Source of the DNA: Palsa-461 sp963768185
GTDB taxonomy: Bacteria; Actinomycetota; Acidimicrobiia; Acidimicrobiales; RAAP-2
Reading direction: 5' to 3'
Assembly (NCBI GenBank): GCA_963768185.1
Contig: CAVYGS010000004.1
Location: 744,001-808,000, forward strand
Length of the DNA stretch: 64,000 nucleotides
Positions 1 through 8,879 of this stretch are shown here, piece after piece; position 1 is the first letter of the stretch, and every line of letters starts with the position of its first letter. Under the pieces are notes generated by a model, which made no database searches, was not told the origin of the DNA, and worked only from the letters and a program-made list of their open reading frames with translations. The translations under genes were made by a program, and so were the position numbers.

Positions 1-503
1 CAGGGGCGCCTGACCCACCTCGACGAGCAGGGCCGCGCTCGCATGGTCGACGTCACCGCCAAACCGCTGACACGCCGAGTGGCCGTGGCGCGGTGCGCAG
101 TGCTCACCACGGTTGACGCCGTCGCGGCACTCGGCGACCGCCCGTGACGGGGTGGATCCGGTGGAGGCGGCACGCGTCGCCGGCATCCAAGGTGCCAAGC
201 AGACGTCCTCGCTCATCCCGCTCTGCCATCCCCATCCGTGTCGACCGGGTCTCGGTGGACATCGAGGTGACCGAGCACCGGATCGAGATCACGGCGATCA
301 TCGAGATCGTCGAACGGACGGGAGTGGAGATGGAGGCGCTCACCGCCTGCGCCGTTGCGGGCCTCACTCTGGTCGACTCGTTGCTCGACCTCGACCCGGA
401 GGCGTCGCTCGAGGAGCTGACCCTCTGGCACAAATCGGGCGGTCGGTCCGGGGACTGGCAGCGGAGTGGGGCCCAAGGCCATCGGGAGGAAACGACCGCT
501 TGA
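1..503 (+). pseudogene. moaC: MoaC (cyclic pyranopterin monophosphate synthase), 5' end off window, two frameshifts
   Basis: MoaC makes cyclic pyranopterin monophosphate in molybdenum cofactor synthesis. Three successive reading frames give consecutive MoaC pieces. Frame 1 reads LTHLDEQGRARMVDV up to a stop at 145-147. Frame 2 reads ARVAGIQGAK and LIPLCHP, the conserved His region. Frame 3 reads GVEMEALTA and KSGGRSGDW to the stop at 503. One surplus base near 140-146 and one in the CCCC run at 230-233 restore a continuous protein. Only a few N-terminal residues seem to be missing beyond the window edge. No other molybdopterin gene is visible. It is either a dead gene or sequencing error; the identity is firm. 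Confidence 0.8.
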
Positions 504-763
504 TCCCCTTACCGCTGATGCGGCGGAGGCCTGATCCGCGCAACAGGCGTCGCTTGGTCGGCGTCAAGATCCCTCGAGCCGAGTCCGGACTGACGACTGA
601 CCTCCTCCAGCGGCGCGTCGAAGGCTGGCGCCGTTGACCGCCCCTTCCGCAGACGAACTGGCGAGACGCCTTCGGGATACCCGGAGCGGCGAGTTGGTGG
701 TGACGTTAGAAATCTAGAAAGAACCTCGGTTGCAGGCAGTTCGATCGCGGGAGGATCTGGCAC

Positions 764-1630
764 ATGCACATCGACTTGCTGTTCGACCCGTTTGGCGCCA
801 CCTGGTCAGACGTACGAGAGGGAGCCATCGTGGCCGCGGGCGAGGGCTTCGACGGTGTGTGGTTGTACGACCACCTGGCGGGCTCGGTGCACGGGCAAGA
901 TCGGGTGCTTGAGTGTTGGACGACGCTCACCGCGATCGCTGCGGTCGTGCCCGGCATCGCCGTCGGTCCAATGGTGCTTAACGTGGCCAATCGTGATCCT
1001 GGGACTCTCGCGGTGATGGCCGCCACACTCCAGGAGGTCAGCGAAGGCCGTCTCTTGTTGGGTCTCGGTGCGGGCGGCGGAATCGAGACGCCCTACGAGG
1101 CCGAACAACGAGCGCTCGGTCGGCCGGTGCCGGGTGATCGGGCCCGGCGGGCCACACTTGAAGCGGCGGTCGTGACACTGCGGTCGGTCTGGTCCGGGTC
1201 GGTCGGCGGCGTCGGTGGCTTTCCACGGCCCGAGCCTCTTCCGCCGATCATCGTCGGGGGTTTCGGACCGAAGATGGCGGAGCTGGCTGGCCGTGTCGCC
1301 GACGGCGTCAATCTCCCAGATGGCCCGCGCTTGGCGCGTCTTCTTGAGACCGCCAGGGCAGCCAGGGCAGCCTCGGGGCGCGATCTGTCGACGTTTGTCG
1401 TCACCGTGTCCGCCGGCCTGCACGCGCCGGCGCTCAAACGACTAGAGGAGCTTGAGGTCGACCGGGTTGTTGTCTATGTCGACGGGCTCTTCGCGGAGCA
1501 GGTCCGCCTTCTGGCCACAAGCCAGCGCAGAGGGGGTTACGAGACCCCGATCCGCTTGGCACGGCGGCCGAACGGTGCCCGCACCGCGCCGGCAGGCCAC
1601 GGAGGCCGCCGCTCCCGGGGTTGGCAGTAG
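764..1630 (+). CDS. Luciferase-like (LLM class) flavin-dependent oxidoreductase
   Basis: A 288-residue protein of the bacterial luciferase-like TIM-barrel family, which uses reduced FMN or F420 to oxidise or reduce small organics. Visible family features are the N-terminal MHIDLLFDPFG strand, GVWLYDHL, the central block LLLGLGAGG, and PPIIVGGFGPKMAELAGRVADG, where the cofactor phosphate is usually bound. The ATG at 764 follows GGGAGG. It is short for the family (often 300-350), and the last ~40 residues, rich in Arg and Gly, do not resemble a normal LLM C-terminus, so a late frameshift is possible. It lies 70 bases before an amidohydrolase on the same strand, probably one operon. The substrate is unknown. 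Confidence 0.8.
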   Translation: MHIDLLFDPFGATWSDVREGAIVAAGEGFDGVWLYDHLAGSVHGQDRVLECWTTLTAIAAVVPGIAVGPMVLNVANRDPGTLAVMAATLQEVSEGRLLLGLGAGGGIETPYEAEQRALGRPVPGDRARRATLEAAVVTLRSVWSGSVGGVGGFPRPEPLPPIIVGGFGPKMAELAGRVADGVNLPDGPRLARLLETARAARAASGRDLSTFVVTVSAGLHAPALKRLEELEVDRVVVYVDGLFAEQVRLLATSQRRGGYETPIRLARRPNGARTAPAGHGGRRSRGWQ

Positions 1631-1700
1631 GGGCAAAGGGCGCGATGCTTTGAGATCAAGGGCTACGCCGAAGGGCGTCCAGAAATCGAGGCACGGTCAT

Positions 1701-2870
1701 ATGACGCAGCTGGCAGACGACTTCAAGGTCATCGACGCCGACACCCATTACACGGAGCCCTATGACCTCTGGACCAGCCGGGCCCCGAAAGGCTACGAGA
1801 ACCGGGTCCTGCATGTTGAAGAACGCGATGGCATCCCAACGTGGGTCGTCGATGGAAACGTGATCGGCTTCGCCCGTGGCGGCGGCGTCATCGCCCGCGA
1901 CAGCACGAAGATCCCGTTCTTTGAGTCGTCCAACAAGGGCCTCGATTGGGTCCACGAGGGCGCCTTCGACCCACAGGCCCGCCTGAAGTTGATGGACGAG
2001 TGCGGCATCCACGCCCAGGTCCTGTTCCCGAACGTGGTGGGCCTCGGCGGCTCGACGCTCAACAACGCCATCCCCGACGAGTCGCTCCGCACGCTCTGCC
2101 TCGAGATCTACAACGACGCGATGGCCGAGCTCATGACCTCGTCGGGCAACCGGTTCATCCCGATGACCCTGATGCCGGCGTGGGACGTCGACCGCTGCGT
2201 CCAAGAGACCAAGCGGGCGGCTGGCCTCGGCCTGCGCGGCATCAACATGACCTCCGACCCGCAGGATGCCGGCTCGCCCGACCTTGCCAACCGGGCCTGG
2301 GACCCGCTGTGGGAGGTGTGCTCCGAGCTCAACATGCCGGTGCACTTCCACATCGGCTCGAGCAACACCGCCATGGACTTCTTCGGCAAGTACTTCTGGC
2401 CGTCGCAGGACGAATACGTTAAGCCGGCCATCGGCGGCGGCATGCTGTTCCTCAATAGCGCCCGCGTCGTGATGAACACGATCTTCTCCGGGGTGTTCGA
2501 TCGCTACCCCGATCTCACCATGGTCGCCGTCGAAAGCGGCATCGGCTGGATCCCGTTCATCCTCGAGACCATGGACTACGAGTTGGCCGAGAACGCGCCC
2601 GATCATTTCAAGGCGCTGAAGCGCAAGCCTTCCGAGTACTTCGCCCACCACTGGTACGCCACGTTCTGGTTCGAGCAGAACCAGGGCCAGCTGCAGAACC
2701 TGATGGACATGGTCGGCGACGATCGGATCATGTTCGAGACCGACTTCCCGCACCCGACCTGCTTGTACCCCTCGCCGGTTGAGAGCGTCGCCGACAAGAT
2801 GAGCACACTGCGCCCCGAGACGCGGGCAAGGGTCATGGGCGACAACGCCCGCAAGGTCTACCGGCTCTAA
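1701..2870 (+). CDS. Amidohydrolase-2 family metal-dependent hydrolase/decarboxylase
   Basis: A 389-residue TIM-barrel protein of the amidohydrolase-2 family (ACMSD and gamma-resorcylate decarboxylase relatives), which hydrolyse or decarboxylate ring compounds with one metal. Candidate ligands are Asp14 and His16 in DADTHY, the His pair in HFHIGS near residue 215, and Asp in ETDFPHP near 347. The open frame extends upstream to 1452, but ATG 1701 is chosen because it opens directly before the conserved LADDFKVIDADTHY strand and follows a GAGG. It is the first of five paralogs in the first 23 kb. Substrate and direction of chemistry cannot be deduced. Confidence 0.85.
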   Translation: MTQLADDFKVIDADTHYTEPYDLWTSRAPKGYENRVLHVEERDGIPTWVVDGNVIGFARGGGVIARDSTKIPFFESSNKGLDWVHEGAFDPQARLKLMDECGIHAQVLFPNVVGLGGSTLNNAIPDESLRTLCLEIYNDAMAELMTSSGNRFIPMTLMPAWDVDRCVQETKRAAGLGLRGINMTSDPQDAGSPDLANRAWDPLWEVCSELNMPVHFHIGSSNTAMDFFGKYFWPSQDEYVKPAIGGGMLFLNSARVVMNTIFSGVFDRYPDLTMVAVESGIGWIPFILETMDYELAENAPDHFKALKRKPSEYFAHHWYATFWFEQNQGQLQNLMDMVGDDRIMFETDFPHPTCLYPSPVESVADKMSTLRPETRARVMGDNARKVYRL

Positions 2871-3122
2871 GGGCAACCACCACCGGTGGATCTCGGGCCG
2901 ATGCTTTATCCTGCTGCGACCAGCGGTGGCTGATTACTATTTGCTGCGTTCGCGGAGTCAGGACGAGTACAAGCACACCATCAGCGGGAACGCGTTGGCT
3001 CTGAAGTGGCGCTCGTTGTGACGATCCAGGGCCAATCCGGTGCTCGGTTCTTCTACGGCAAAGCCGCGGAGGACATCATGTGGCTCCGGCTCATCGGGAC
3101 CTCACGATGTCCTTCTTTGGAT

Positions 3123-4343
3123 CTACGCCGAAGCGGCTGCCAAAAGGTCGCCGGTTTCGAATCCGATGCGGTCGATGTCGGGTTGGAGCACACCGAGGTC
3201 GAAGCCGTACAGTTCGGCGGCGTTCTCGAAGAGCACCTTGTGCAGATCGTCCTCGGTCACGCCCGGCGCGGCCACGAGGCCAGCGACCTCTTCGGAGACC
3301 CGCTCATAGTTGGACTCGAAATGCGGATAGTCGACTCCAAACATGCACGCGTCGACGCCGATATGGAACCCCGGCAGGGACCGCTGTTCTGAGTTGACCC
3401 CCAACAGCTCGCTCAAGGCGTCCATCCCCGACGCCAGATGCGTCGGGATTTGCTTGGGCGAGAACGGAGAGACCCCGACGAAGATGTTCGTCTGGAAGTA
3501 CTCGCTGGCCAGGCGCTGGACGGACCGCTCACGGTTCATCATTCGCGCGAAGCCCATCAGGTCGTTGTCCGCGCTGAGGACCATGTCCAGATTGGCGATC
3601 GCCGGGATCAAGAACATGAGCTGGGTCTCGATGTAGGCCATCTTCAGGTTCGGGAACCGGTCGAACACGCCGCCCGCGATGAGCTGCCAGAGCGACCGAG
3701 ACGAGTAGAACGCGTTCTCGGTCATGAGCGTGAGAAGCGCCGCGAACCCCGGGGGGTTATAGCCGGGGAGGCCGGCTCCGCCGTGCTGGCTGATGACGAG
3801 CCCCACTTCCTGGGCCGCCGCCCAGACGGGGTCGAACCGAGGGTCGAAGAAATGGGTCCCGGCCGGTGGCGCGGGGAGCCCCACACCACCCAAACCGTGG
3901 TCCTTCGCCCAGTAGACATCCGCGACGGCTCCGTCGACGTCGTCGAGGGAGATCTGCAGCTGACCCCGGCGGCGCTCGGGGGCCTGGGAACAGAAATCGA
4001 CCAGCCAGCGGTTGTAGGCCCGGCGACCTTCCTCGGCCAGCTCGACGTTCTCCGAGCGAGCGAAGTCATCGAAGCTGTTGAGCTGGAAGGGCCGTCCGTT
4101 GGGGAACAGCACTTCGGCGACCACGCCCTTGCTCTCCAGGTTCTGCATCCGCAGATCCGAGTCCCACTGGACCGCCGGATCGAACTCCATGTGCAGGTTG
4201 CCTGCGTCGCGGAGGCCCGCCTCCTCTGCGGCCTTCACCTGCTCGTCGTAGACCTCGAGGTACTTCTTTTCGATGTAGTCCCGATACTCCGCTCGCGACC
4301 CTTTGACGTGCCCGTCGATCGAGATGATCGCAATTCGGCCCAT
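3123..4343 (-). CDS. Amidohydrolase-2 family protein
   Basis: A 406-residue amidohydrolase-2 protein. Visible family elements are the N-terminal ISIDGHV (Asp10-Gly-His12 as ligand pair), ISQHGG in mid-barrel, and GVDYPHFE near the C-terminus. The frame opens further upstream, but ATG 4343 is preferred: GAGAGGAG lies just upstream and the SIDGH strand follows at once. It is convergent with the amidohydrolase at 1701-2870; the 250 bases between hold nothing I recognise. Upstream lie a TACAAT box and a palindrome (separate entry). It is possibly a metal-dependent hydrolase or decarboxylase in the same catabolic set. Confidence 0.85.
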   Translation of the reverse strand: MGRIAIISIDGHVKGSRAEYRDYIEKKYLEVYDEQVKAAEEAGLRDAGNLHMEFDPAVQWDSDLRMQNLESKGVVAEVLFPNGRPFQLNSFDDFARSENVELAEEGRRAYNRWLVDFCSQAPERRRGQLQISLDDVDGAVADVYWAKDHGLGGVGLPAPPAGTHFFDPRFDPVWAAAQEVGLVISQHGGAGLPGYNPPGFAALLTLMTENAFYSSRSLWQLIAGGVFDRFPNLKMAYIETQLMFLIPAIANLDMVLSADNDLMGFARMMNRERSVQRLASEYFQTNIFVGVSPFSPKQIPTHLASGMDALSELLGVNSEQRSLPGFHIGVDACMFGVDYPHFESNYERVSEEVAGLVAAPGVTEDDLHKVLFENAAELYGFDLGVLQPDIDRIGFETGDLLAAASA

Positions 4344-4369
4344 GACTGCTCCTCTCGGCCCGAGCCGGC

Positions 4370-4401
4370 TGTCGCGTGCGACACCCGACTGGCACATTGT
4401 A
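4370..4401 (-). promoter_or_regulatory. Candidate -10 box and palindromic operator for the 3123-4343 gene
   Basis: On the minus strand TACAAT (4401-4396) resembles a -10 hexamer. Between it and the start codon lies the perfect inverted repeat TGTCGC-AC-GCGACA (4383-4370), a plausible repressor site. No convincing -35 hexamer is visible, and a 6-base arm can occur by chance in GC-rich DNA. Confidence 0.35.
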
Positions 4402-4599
4402 TTGCCACGCTGCCTTATCGCGCTTGGGGTTCGAACGCCGCCTTCCGAAATCGCGTGCTTAACCCTCGGCGTCCCTCCCGCGGCGCCCGGAGCTCGCTTT
4501 CCGACGGCGCGCGGTTCCTGGCAGTGTGTGTCCGGATGTGTGCACCGAACCCCACCAGGACGGAATCTAGCCAGAGCGGTCCTCGTGCGCTCGGCGGTT

Positions 4600-4945
4600 C
4601 ACAGCGACGCAGTTCCACCCTCCACCGGGTTGAGAAGGGCAGTCTCGACATGCCCAGGTCTGGAATCGGGCCTTTACCTGAACGCCTGTGCGTGGGATAC
4701 ACGCGACCTCTCGTAAGAGGAGTCCGTCGCAGCGGCGTCGCGACGCGACGGTCCGGCCCACGCATCCGGCATTCGCCGACGTGGTTCCCTACGTCATCGC
4801 GGTGGTCGGGTTGGAGGAGGGCCCCAAAATGACCACTAACATCGTCGACGTTGAGCTGGCGGCGGTCGCGATCGGCATGAAGGTCGAAGCCACGTTTGAA
4901 GATGTGGGCGACGTCGCTCTTGTCCATTTCCGTCCGGCCTCTTAG
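4600..4945 (+). pseudogene. Decayed DUF35 (zinc ribbon/OB-fold) protein, acyl-CoA-associated
   Basis: The last ~60 codons (from about 4760) read as the C-terminal OB-fold of a DUF35 protein: PTHPAFADVVPYVIAVV, then EEGPKMTTNIVDV, then IGMKVEATFEDV and a final HFRPAS. These proteins partner thiolase-like or MaoC-like acyl-CoA enzymes. The expected upstream zinc ribbon with its CxxC pairs is not intact; only a QFHPPP-like trace near 4610-4640 is visible, with Cys codons lost and several frame changes. The stop at 4945 is 11 bases before the acyl-CoA ligase start, matching the usual operon neighbourhood. The C-terminal match is clear; the exact 5' limit is a guess. Confidence 0.5.
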
Positions 4946-4956
4946 AGCGAGAAGAG

Positions 4957-6645
4957 ATGGGCACAACGCTGCGGTGGGTGCCGCCACCCGCCTGCACACC
5001 GGAGTTGCGCCGGGCGCTCACCGCTCCTGGTCAACCATTCGAAATTAAACGGCAAGCGGCCATGGGTGTTCGCCACGAAGTGTTCGTGCACCGGCACCCC
5101 CATCTTCGGGCGCTTCTCGAGGAGGGTTCGGCTCGGCACCCTTCTCGTCCGTACCTGGTCCACGGCGAACGGATCGTGACCTTCGGGGAGGCCGCCCAAC
5201 TGATCGCAAACTCTGCCGCATCCTTGAAGGCAGAACACGGCATCGAACGCGGAGATCGTGTGGCGATCGCCTCGGCCAACCGATTCGAGTTCGTGATCGT
5301 CGCATGGGCGGTCATCGTCCTGGGCGCGGTCGTCGTCGGACTGAACGGATGGTGGACCGGCTCGGAGCTCACCTATGGGATCGGCCTGACGAACCCGAAG
5401 CTGCTCATCGGTGACCGACCGCGGTTGGATCGGCTCAAGGGCATGGGTGAGGACCTCCCCCGGAGGGATCTCGACGAGATCGCCGGGGCCTGGTTCGGCG
5501 GCAGCGCATCCCTGCCGGACCAAGAGATCGACGAGGACGACCCGTTCGTCATCCTCTTCACCAGCGGCACCACTGGCCGTCCGAAAGGGGCCGTCCTTAC
5601 CCATCGCAACAACCTTCACTGGATCCAGTCGATCGCCCTGCGGACGGCTGCGACCGGGGCACCGCCAAAGGAGACCTGCGAGATCGCGGCGCTGCCCTTG
5701 TTCCACATCTCGGGGCTCAACTGCCAAGCCATCTCGTCGGTCTCCACGGGAACCAAGCTGGTGTACATGCCGCCCCCCGGCCGGTGGGCGCCCGAGCACC
5801 AACTGGAACTCACCGAACGGCACAGCGTCACCACATGGAGGTTGGTGCCAACGCAGGCGTGGCGTCTTCTCGAGTATCCCGACGTCGGCCGGTACGACCT
5901 GTCGAGCCTGAGATCGATCGTGGGGGGCGGGTCGTTGTGGTCGATCCAGCTCTTGGAACGACTGGGCAAGCGGTGGCCGCAGGCCAGGCCCGGCCTCATG
6001 GTGGGGCTTGGGATGACCGAGACGAACGGGACCGGAGCCACGGCGGCGATGCCCGGCGTGCTGGATGGGCCGGGGTGTGTGGGCACGCCACCCCCGGCCG
6101 CGGAGCTGCGGGTCTGTCGGCCGGGGACCGAGGTACAGGTGGAAGACGACCGTGTCGGTGAGGTGCAGATTCGCAGCGCGTCGGTATTTGTCGAATACCT
6201 CGGCGATCGCCCAGCGACCGCTGCCGCCCTCAGCCACGACCGCTGGTACCGGACCGGGGACTTCGGCCGCATCCACGACGGAGCGCTATTCCTCGAGGGT
6301 CGTCGTACGGACCTCATCATCCGCGCGGGGGAGAACATCTATCCGCAGGAGATCGAGGATCGGTTGCTGGAGCACCCGGACATCGCTGATGCGGTCGTGG
6401 TGGGTGCACCGGACCGCGTGCTCGGACAGGAGGTGAAGGCCATCATCGTTCGGCGCTTCGGAGCGGCCATCGGCGTCGAGGAGGTTCGCGCCTGGGTCGC
6501 GACGACGCTCGCGCCGTTCAAGGTGCCGGCCTACGTGGAGTTCCGAGATTCATTGCCCCGGAACGTGACCGGCAAGGTCATGAAGCACCTGCTCGAAACG
6601 CCAAGCGGCGCGCCCTCCGACGAAGACCAACAACCGATTTACTGA
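4957..6645 (+). CDS. AMP-dependent acyl-CoA synthetase/ligase
   Basis: A 562-residue adenylate-forming enzyme that activates a carboxylic acid with ATP and CoA. The P-loop-like motif FTSGTTGRPKGAVLTH is near residue 205, the aromatic-Gly block GLGMTETNG follows, then YRTGDF, the hinge GRRTDLIIRAGENIYPQEIE, and the catalytic Lys in LPRNVTGKVMKHLL. All key motifs are present, so it should be active. It starts 11 bases after the DUF35 remnant. Other in-frame starts (the GVRHEVF region) are possible because the first ~35 residues are poorly conserved in type. The acid substrate is unknown; medium- or long-chain, aromatic or sterol-derived acids all fit. Confidence 0.9.
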   Translation: MGTTLRWVPPPACTPELRRALTAPGQPFEIKRQAAMGVRHEVFVHRHPHLRALLEEGSARHPSRPYLVHGERIVTFGEAAQLIANSAASLKAEHGIERGDRVAIASANRFEFVIVAWAVIVLGAVVVGLNGWWTGSELTYGIGLTNPKLLIGDRPRLDRLKGMGEDLPRRDLDEIAGAWFGGSASLPDQEIDEDDPFVILFTSGTTGRPKGAVLTHRNNLHWIQSIALRTAATGAPPKETCEIAALPLFHISGLNCQAISSVSTGTKLVYMPPPGRWAPEHQLELTERHSVTTWRLVPTQAWRLLEYPDVGRYDLSSLRSIVGGGSLWSIQLLERLGKRWPQARPGLMVGLGMTETNGTGATAAMPGVLDGPGCVGTPPPAAELRVCRPGTEVQVEDDRVGEVQIRSASVFVEYLGDRPATAAALSHDRWYRTGDFGRIHDGALFLEGRRTDLIIRAGENIYPQEIEDRLLEHPDIADAVVVGAPDRVLGQEVKAIIVRRFGAAIGVEEVRAWVATTLAPFKVPAYVEFRDSLPRNVTGKVMKHLLETPSGAPSDEDQQPIY

Positions 6646-6674
6646 ACTGGTGCTCTGATCTCGACCGATCGCTG

Positions 6675-6795
6675 GGCGTCACTCGGACTCGATTACGGCG
6701 CAGACAAGCGCAGGCGAATCGCCTCAGAGCGGGTGCGCATTGCTGCAACCACCGAGCTCATCGCGAAGCGTGGCATGCGGAGAACGAGCGGTACG
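6675..6795 (+). pseudogene. Fragment resembling the DNA-binding N-terminus of a TetR regulator
   Basis: A short in-frame stretch reads ADKRRRIASERVRIAATTEL followed by IAKRGMRRTS, the usual helix-1/helix-2 pattern of TetR family proteins. The frame then runs into unrelated sequence and no ligand-binding domain follows. It lies in the 287-base gap between the ligase and the monooxygenase. It is probably the stub of a deleted regulator; low-complexity coincidence is possible. Confidence 0.35.
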
Positions 6796-6932
6796 CACTC
6801 GGCCCACGCTCTGCCGAACCCCGATGATGTAGATACCATTCCGCTCAAAGGTAAACACGTTGCTACCGGGATTCGGACCGCAGAAGGGCCACCCGGCAGC
6901 GGGCCTTCCGGCAGAAGGGACTGGATCCACAG

Positions 6933-8879
6933 GTGTATCGACGGCGTGACGTAGCGCAGATCACCGACGATGACGAGACCGTCGCCGCGGCTCTTGAAGA
7001 TGTGAGCGTGCCGGCACTGGTCGCGTCAGTGGTTTACTTCACTGGCGATCCCTCATACCTCCGCGGCCCCATACGCCCGCGGACCTTCATTCCGAACGAG
7101 TTCCAGGGCGGTCTCGGCGAGGACGAGCGAGCCGAACTTCGAAGGCAGGCGCTCGAGGCGATTCTCGCTTACCGAGACGCTGGTTCCCCAAAACCGGTTC
7201 CTCCGCCGCCCGAGGTACTTCGAGAGACGATGTCCTGGCTCGCCTGTGAAGAGGTGGCCGAGGAGTACATACCGATGTTCATGGAGGAGATGAACATCGA
7301 CGGCTCCGATCCCCGTCGGATCGAAATCGATTGCCTCGACGAGGCGACGAAGCAATCGATTTCTGTCGTCGTCATCGGGTGCGGTCAGTCGGGGCTGCTT
7401 GCCGGGGTCAGGCTTGCTCAGGCGGGCATCCCGTTCACGATCATCGAGAAGAACCCCGATGTGGGCGGCACCTGGTATGAGAACACCTACCCGGGTTGCC
7501 GCGTCGACGTTGGCAATCACTTTTACTGTTACTCGTTCGAACCGAATGACAGCTTCAGCGAGTTCTTCTCTCGGCAACCTGAGTTGCACCGGTACTTCCG
7601 CGACGTCATGCAGCGCTGGGGGATCGCCAGCAAAGTCGAGTGGCGCACCGAGGTCGTCTCGTTGAGCTGGGACGACGAGCGAGCCCTCTGGCGTGTAGTG
7701 AGCCGCGGTCCCGACGGTACGGAGCGCCACCGCGACGCAGACATCGTCATCTGCGCTGTAGGTCAGCTGAACCGGCCCTACGTGCCCGATCTCCCCGGCC
7801 TTTCCAACTTCGAGGGTCCGGTCTTCCACACCGCCCGTTGGGACCACGATGTCGATCTTGTTGGCAAACGCGTCGCGATGATCGGCGCAGGTGCCAGCGG
7901 CTTCCAAGTCGGACCAGCCATCGCAAACGAAGTCGACCGCCTGGTCGTGTTCCAGCGCAGCGCCCAGTGGATGGCACCGAACGCGAAGTATCACGAAGCC
8001 GTGGGCGATGGCGTGAGGTGGACGATGCATCACGTGCCCGGGTACGCGTCGTGGTACCGGTTCATGCTGCTCTATCAAGCCAGTGACAAGGCTTTGGCCG
8101 TGGTTCACATCGATCCGGACTGGCCTGGGATGCCGGAGTCGGCCAACGCCATCAGCGAGGAGCGCAGAAGGATCCTCGTCGGTTGGATCGAGAAGCACGT
8201 GGGCGACGATGCGGCGCTGCTCGCCAAAATCCTGCCCGACTATCCACCGATGGGCAAGCGCTTACTTCAGGACGACGGAAGCTGGCTGCAATGTCTCAAG
8301 CGAGAGAACGTCGAACTGGTTCGCGACGAGATCTTCCGAATCGAGCGCTCGAGCGTGGTGACCGCGGAGGCTCGGCATGAAGTCGACGTCATCGTTCTCG
8401 CCACCGGCTTCCGGGCCAACGAGATGCTGGCACCGATCAACATCGTCGGTCGCGGCGGTGCTCGTCTGGCCGAGCAGTGGGGGGTCGCACCGGCCGCCCA
8501 CCTTGGAATCACGGTGCCTGGGTTCCCCAACCTCTTCTTGCTCTACGGCCCGGGAACGAACCTTGCCCACGCCGGCAGCATCATCTTCCACTCCGAGTGC
8601 CAGATGCAGTTCATCGGCGCTGCTATTCGGATGCTGCTCGTGCGGGGTCACCGGTCGATCGAGGTTACTCGGAAGACCTACGACGAGTACGTGGAACAGC
8701 TGCAAGCCGAGCTAGCGAAGACGGTGTGGGCTCATCCCTCCGTGCGTCACTCGTGGTACAAGGGCCCGGACGGCCGGGTACACGTCCTCAGCCCGTGGCG
8801 CCTCGTCGATTACTGGCGGATGACGAAGTTGCCCGACTTCAGCGGGTACTTGTTCGATCGTGGCTCTGTGCCGTCATGA
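6933..8879 (+). CDS. FAD-dependent Baeyer-Villiger-type monooxygenase (4-hydroxyacetophenone monooxygenase-like)
   Basis: A 648-residue class B flavoprotein that would use NADPH and O2 to convert a ketone to an ester. After a ~140-residue N-terminal extension, typical of the 4-hydroxyacetophenone monooxygenase branch, come the FAD site VIGCGQSG (near 146), GGTWYENTYPGCRVD, the Baeyer-Villiger fingerprint-like FEGPVFHTARWD (near 291; the usual final Pro/Asp position is Asp here), and the NADPH site MIGAGASG (near 315). ATGFRAN is near the C-terminus. GTG 6933 gives the full extension. Its stop overlaps the start of an esterase gene (ATGA), so the two are translationally coupled, a natural pair for ketone cleavage. 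Confidence 0.88.
   Translation: MYRRRDVAQITDDDETVAAALEDVSVPALVASVVYFTGDPSYLRGPIRPRTFIPNEFQGGLGEDERAELRRQALEAILAYRDAGSPKPVPPPPEVLRETMSWLACEEVAEEYIPMFMEEMNIDGSDPRRIEIDCLDEATKQSISVVVIGCGQSGLLAGVRLAQAGIPFTIIEKNPDVGGTWYENTYPGCRVDVGNHFYCYSFEPNDSFSEFFSRQPELHRYFRDVMQRWGIASKVEWRTEVVSLSWDDERALWRVVSRGPDGTERHRDADIVICAVGQLNRPYVPDLPGLSNFEGPVFHTARWDHDVDLVGKRVAMIGAGASGFQVGPAIANEVDRLVVFQRSAQWMAPNAKYHEAVGDGVRWTMHHVPGYASWYRFMLLYQASDKALAVVHIDPDWPGMPESANAISEERRRILVGWIEKHVGDDAALLAKILPDYPPMGKRLLQDDGSWLQCLKRENVELVRDEIFRIERSSVVTAEARHEVDVIVLATGFRANEMLAPINIVGRGGARLAEQWGVAPAAHLGITVPGFPNLFLLYGPGTNLAHAGSIIFHSECQMQFIGAAIRMLLVRGHRSIEVTRKTYDEYVEQLQAELAKTVWAHPSVRHSWYKGPDGRVHVLSPWRLVDYWRMTKLPDFSGYLFDRGSVPS

Noticed and set aside
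1656..2876. 406-codon minus-strand frame over the amidohydrolase at 1701-2870
   Set aside because: Shadow frame; the + strand has the metal motifs.
2871..3122. CCACCGGTGG palindrome as a terminator between convergent amidohydrolase genes
   Set aside because: Short, no T-run follows, and such GC palindromes are common in this DNA.
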